This document shows positions 61,921 through 64,000 of a stretch of DNA of 64,000 nt, piece after piece. The DNA comes from Boletus sp. NGJ. Taxonomy: Eukaryota > Basidiomycota > Agaricomycetes > Boletales > Boletaceae. The position numbers and the translations under genes are program-made. The notes under the pieces are model-generated. The model made no database searches, was not told the DNA's origin, and saw nothing but the letters and a program-made list of their open reading frames with translations. Within the stretch, counting starts at the first letter, position 1. Each line of letters opens with the position of its first letter. The stretch lies in assembly GCA_019096195.1 (NCBI GenBank), contig JAGTXK010000050.1:248001-312000 (forward strand). The letters are read 5' to 3'.

Positions 61921-64000
61921 ATGATGTGCCTGCCAGTTGATCTGTTGCATTCACGCGCGGACTCCCTTGTCGCCAAGTTTACGCAAGGAGGCGGGAGCAA
62001 TTACATCGACGAAGCGATCGTCCTCGATCGCGAAGCATTGAAACTTTGCCCACCCGGCCATCCCAAGCGACTTATCTCCTTAGTGTGGCTAGATATTCAT
62101 CTAAGTCATCGATATAATCAGCTGGGGACAATGGCGGACCACGAGGAGACCATTTTGCTTGGCCGAGACACACTGGCGCTCTGCACAGTGGGGCACCCGT
62201 ATCGGTCAGCGTTTCTGGACAACCTCGGAAATCGTCTCTCCACTCGGTACGACCGGCTCGGGGCGATGGACGACCTCAACGAGGCCATTGTCCTCGGCCG
62301 AGACGCACTGGCGCTTCGCCCACCGGGGCACCCAGATCGGTCAACGTCTTTGGACAGCCTCGCAGTTTATCTCGCCAATCGGTACAACCAGCTAGGGGCG
62401 ATGGATGACCTCAAGGAGGCCATTGTCCTCGGCCGAGACGCACTGGCGCTTCGCCCACCGGGCCACCATCTTCGACCATGCTCTCTGAATAATCTTGCAC
62501 TTTGTCTGTCCACTCGGTACAACCAGCTCGGGGCGATTGAGGATCTCAACGAGGCTATTGTCTTCTGCCGAGACGCACTGGCGCTCCACCCATTGGGGGA
62601 CCCCATTCGGTCAAGCTCTTTGAGCAACCTCGCAGCTCGTCTTTTCCTTCGGTACCACAAGCTCATGGCAGCGGGGGACCTCGACGAGGCGATTGTCCTC
62701 AACCGCGATGCACTGGCGCTTCGCCCACTGGGGCACCCGTATCGAACGACCTCATTGATCAGCCTTGCAAACTGCCTGCTTGTTCGATTCACAAGGTGGA
62801 GTCAGTTAAAGGATAAGGAGGAGCTATTCAATCTCTATGCTCAGCTGGCACATTTACCTTCAATGGTGTCGTCCGCCGATCTGTCTGCCGCTAGAGCATG
62901 GATCCCTGTAGCTGAATATTTCCACCATCCCACAACACTTCTAGCTTATCAAACATCTCTTCGCTTACTTACTCTTCATGTCGCCACTCTACCACCTTTA
63001 CCTCAGCATCGCACTGTCCTCAAAGGCATGACATCGCCGCTTGCAGTGGACGCGTTCTCAGCTTGTCTCCGCAATGGCTCTTCCAAAAATGCGGTCGAGC
63101 TTCTAGAACAAGGTCGTGGCGTCTTTTGGAGCCAGCTCACTCGCCTCCGTTCCCCACTTGATGATTTCGTTGCGTCCGACCAGACAGGCAAGATGTTGGC
63201 AGACGAGTTCACACAGCAGACTTTGCTCATCCGGAGTGCCCTTGATTCACCTGGTCCAGATCAACATGATCGGGTGTGTCGTCTCAATGTTGATTTGCAA
63301 TCAGTCGTCACCAGAATTCGCGAATTGCCTGGTCTCTCTCATTTCCTTCTCCCCCGTCCTTCTCCGATCTCCAACAGGCAGCCCGTGAGGGCCCTGTCAT
63401 CATTGTGAATGCGAGCGAGTATGGCTGTGATGCTCTCGTTGTCCTAGTCGACCGAAATCCCGTCCACATCCCGTTATCAATCACAAAGGATGGTATCCGA
63501 GAACTGTCGTCCAGGCTCGGTAGGTTGACTGTGCGTGCAAAGTCGATTGACGTGACAAGAGATCTCGCGGTCATTCTGCGGGAGCTCTGGGACGAGGTTG
63601 TTTCCCCCGTTGTCGACTTCCTCCAGACGGTACATCCATTTCAATCACGCATTTGGTGGTGCCCCACCGCCGAGTTCTCTCTTCTTCCCCTCCATGCCGC
63701 CGGCCCGTTTAGGAAGCGCCAACGAAATCTCGCGAATATCTACATCTCGTCTTATACCCCTACGCTCACTGCCCTCATCCGTGCTAGACGTCGCGATCTC
63801 CCGCATTCTGCATCAGAAGGGAAACACTTCGCTGGTATAGGTCAAGCGACAGCCAGGGGCGAGAAGAAACTTGTTTCGGTCAGCGCCGAACTAGCCGACA
63901 TTGGACAGCGCGTCGATGGGCTCGCCACATTCACGCACATCGAGGGTGAAGAGTCCTGCATCGCACGGGTCACCGACGAATTCAGGAAGAATGAATGGGT
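61921..64000 (+). pseudogene. TPR-CHAT protein gene, frame-broken and cut by window edge
   Basis: The first ATG of the frame is at 61921; codons before it lack one. About six 45-residue TPR-type repeats (for example NEAIVLGRDALALRPPGHPD) run to about 62,800. A helical linker follows with ALDSPGPDQHDR and VVTRIRELPGLSHFLL. At 63351-63355 a run of five C breaks the frame. The downstream frame reads PSFSDLQQAAREGPVIIVNA and continues as a CHAT peptidase-like domain with SIWWCPTAEFSLLPLHAAG-like sequence (FSLLPLHAAGPF carries the expected catalytic His). The catalytic Cys would lie beyond 64000. A single-base indel in a C run could be real decay or an assembly error. A 74-nt intron (63304-63377) would also restore the frame but would remove a segment that looks conserved. 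Confidence 0.6.
61994..62803 (+). repeat. 135-bp in-frame TPR repeat array
   Basis: Six tandem units of 135 bp (45 codons). Two adjacent units (from 62264 and from 62399) differ at only three of the first 69 bases, including the segment encoding EAIVLGRDALALRPPG. The others are more diverged. Confidence 0.8.

Noticed and set aside
61994-62803. Regularly spaced 135-bp repeats as a possible CRISPR-like or satellite array
   Set aside because: The repeats are in frame, encode TPR motifs and have no spacer pattern.
63304-63377. 74-nt intron that would restore the TPR-CHAT frame
   Set aside because: Not excluded, but the donor (GTCGTC) is weak and the segment encodes sequence that looks conserved in the family; the single-base indel is preferred.

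Overview
The window is a gene-dense nuclear segment of a filamentous basidiomycete, most likely an agaricomycete. Evidence: almost every gene is cut by short introns of about 45-75 nt with GT..AG ends; intergenic gaps are often 90-170 bp; and the encoded families are fungal (SPT3, YAF9, MET16, DSC2-like, a Pkd2/Flc-type TRP-like protein). The TPR-CHAT protein at the right edge, built from 45-residue repeats, belongs to a type strongly expanded in agaricomycetes. A genus such as Rhizoctonia is only a guess.

Layout. 0-3.4 kb: a small unknown gene, complex I subunit NDUFA8 and a mitochondrial lipoate-protein ligase. 3.6-12.9 kb: a tandem array of five medium-chain dehydrogenase/reductase (MDR) genes. 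Their order (1, 2a, 3a, 2b, 3b) points to block duplication; one copy (3a) is decayed and two share a converted tract. 13-20.4 kb: compact housekeeping genes (SPT3, PAPS reductase, an RNase III with a microexon, COA3, YAF9, a COX7-type subunit). 20.6-32.2 kb: ATR/MEC1 checkpoint kinase and NOP14. 34.3-39.2 kb: a GATA factor and an ING-type PHD protein separated by 2.3 kb of low-complexity DNA. 39.2-43.2 kb: about 4 kb with no recognisable gene. 43.2-50 kb: a DSC2/UBAC2-like rhomboid-fold protein, eIF3d, the spliceosomal RRM protein IST3 and an orphan tail-anchored protein. 50.4-58.6 kb: a poorly resolved C2H2 gene, a CNH-domain protein and a TRP-like membrane protein. 58.9-60.9 kb: an aldo-keto reductase relic and complex I subunit NDUFA1. 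61.9-64 kb: a TPR-CHAT gene that carries a frame break and runs off the window.

Functional themes. Five genes serve mitochondria (NDUFA8, lipoate ligase, COA3, COX7, NDUFA1), three serve chromatin acetylation or remodelling (SPT3, YAF9, ING), and several serve RNA and translation (RNase III, NOP14, eIF3d, IST3). Several close head-to-head pairs probably share promoters. The accessory, fast-changing parts are the MDR array, the aldo-keto reductase relic and the TPR-CHAT gene. I recognised no virus-derived element, transposase, reverse transcriptase, tRNA, rRNA or CRISPR array. All exon boundaries were read by eye from frame and splice consensus and have not been checked against transcripts.
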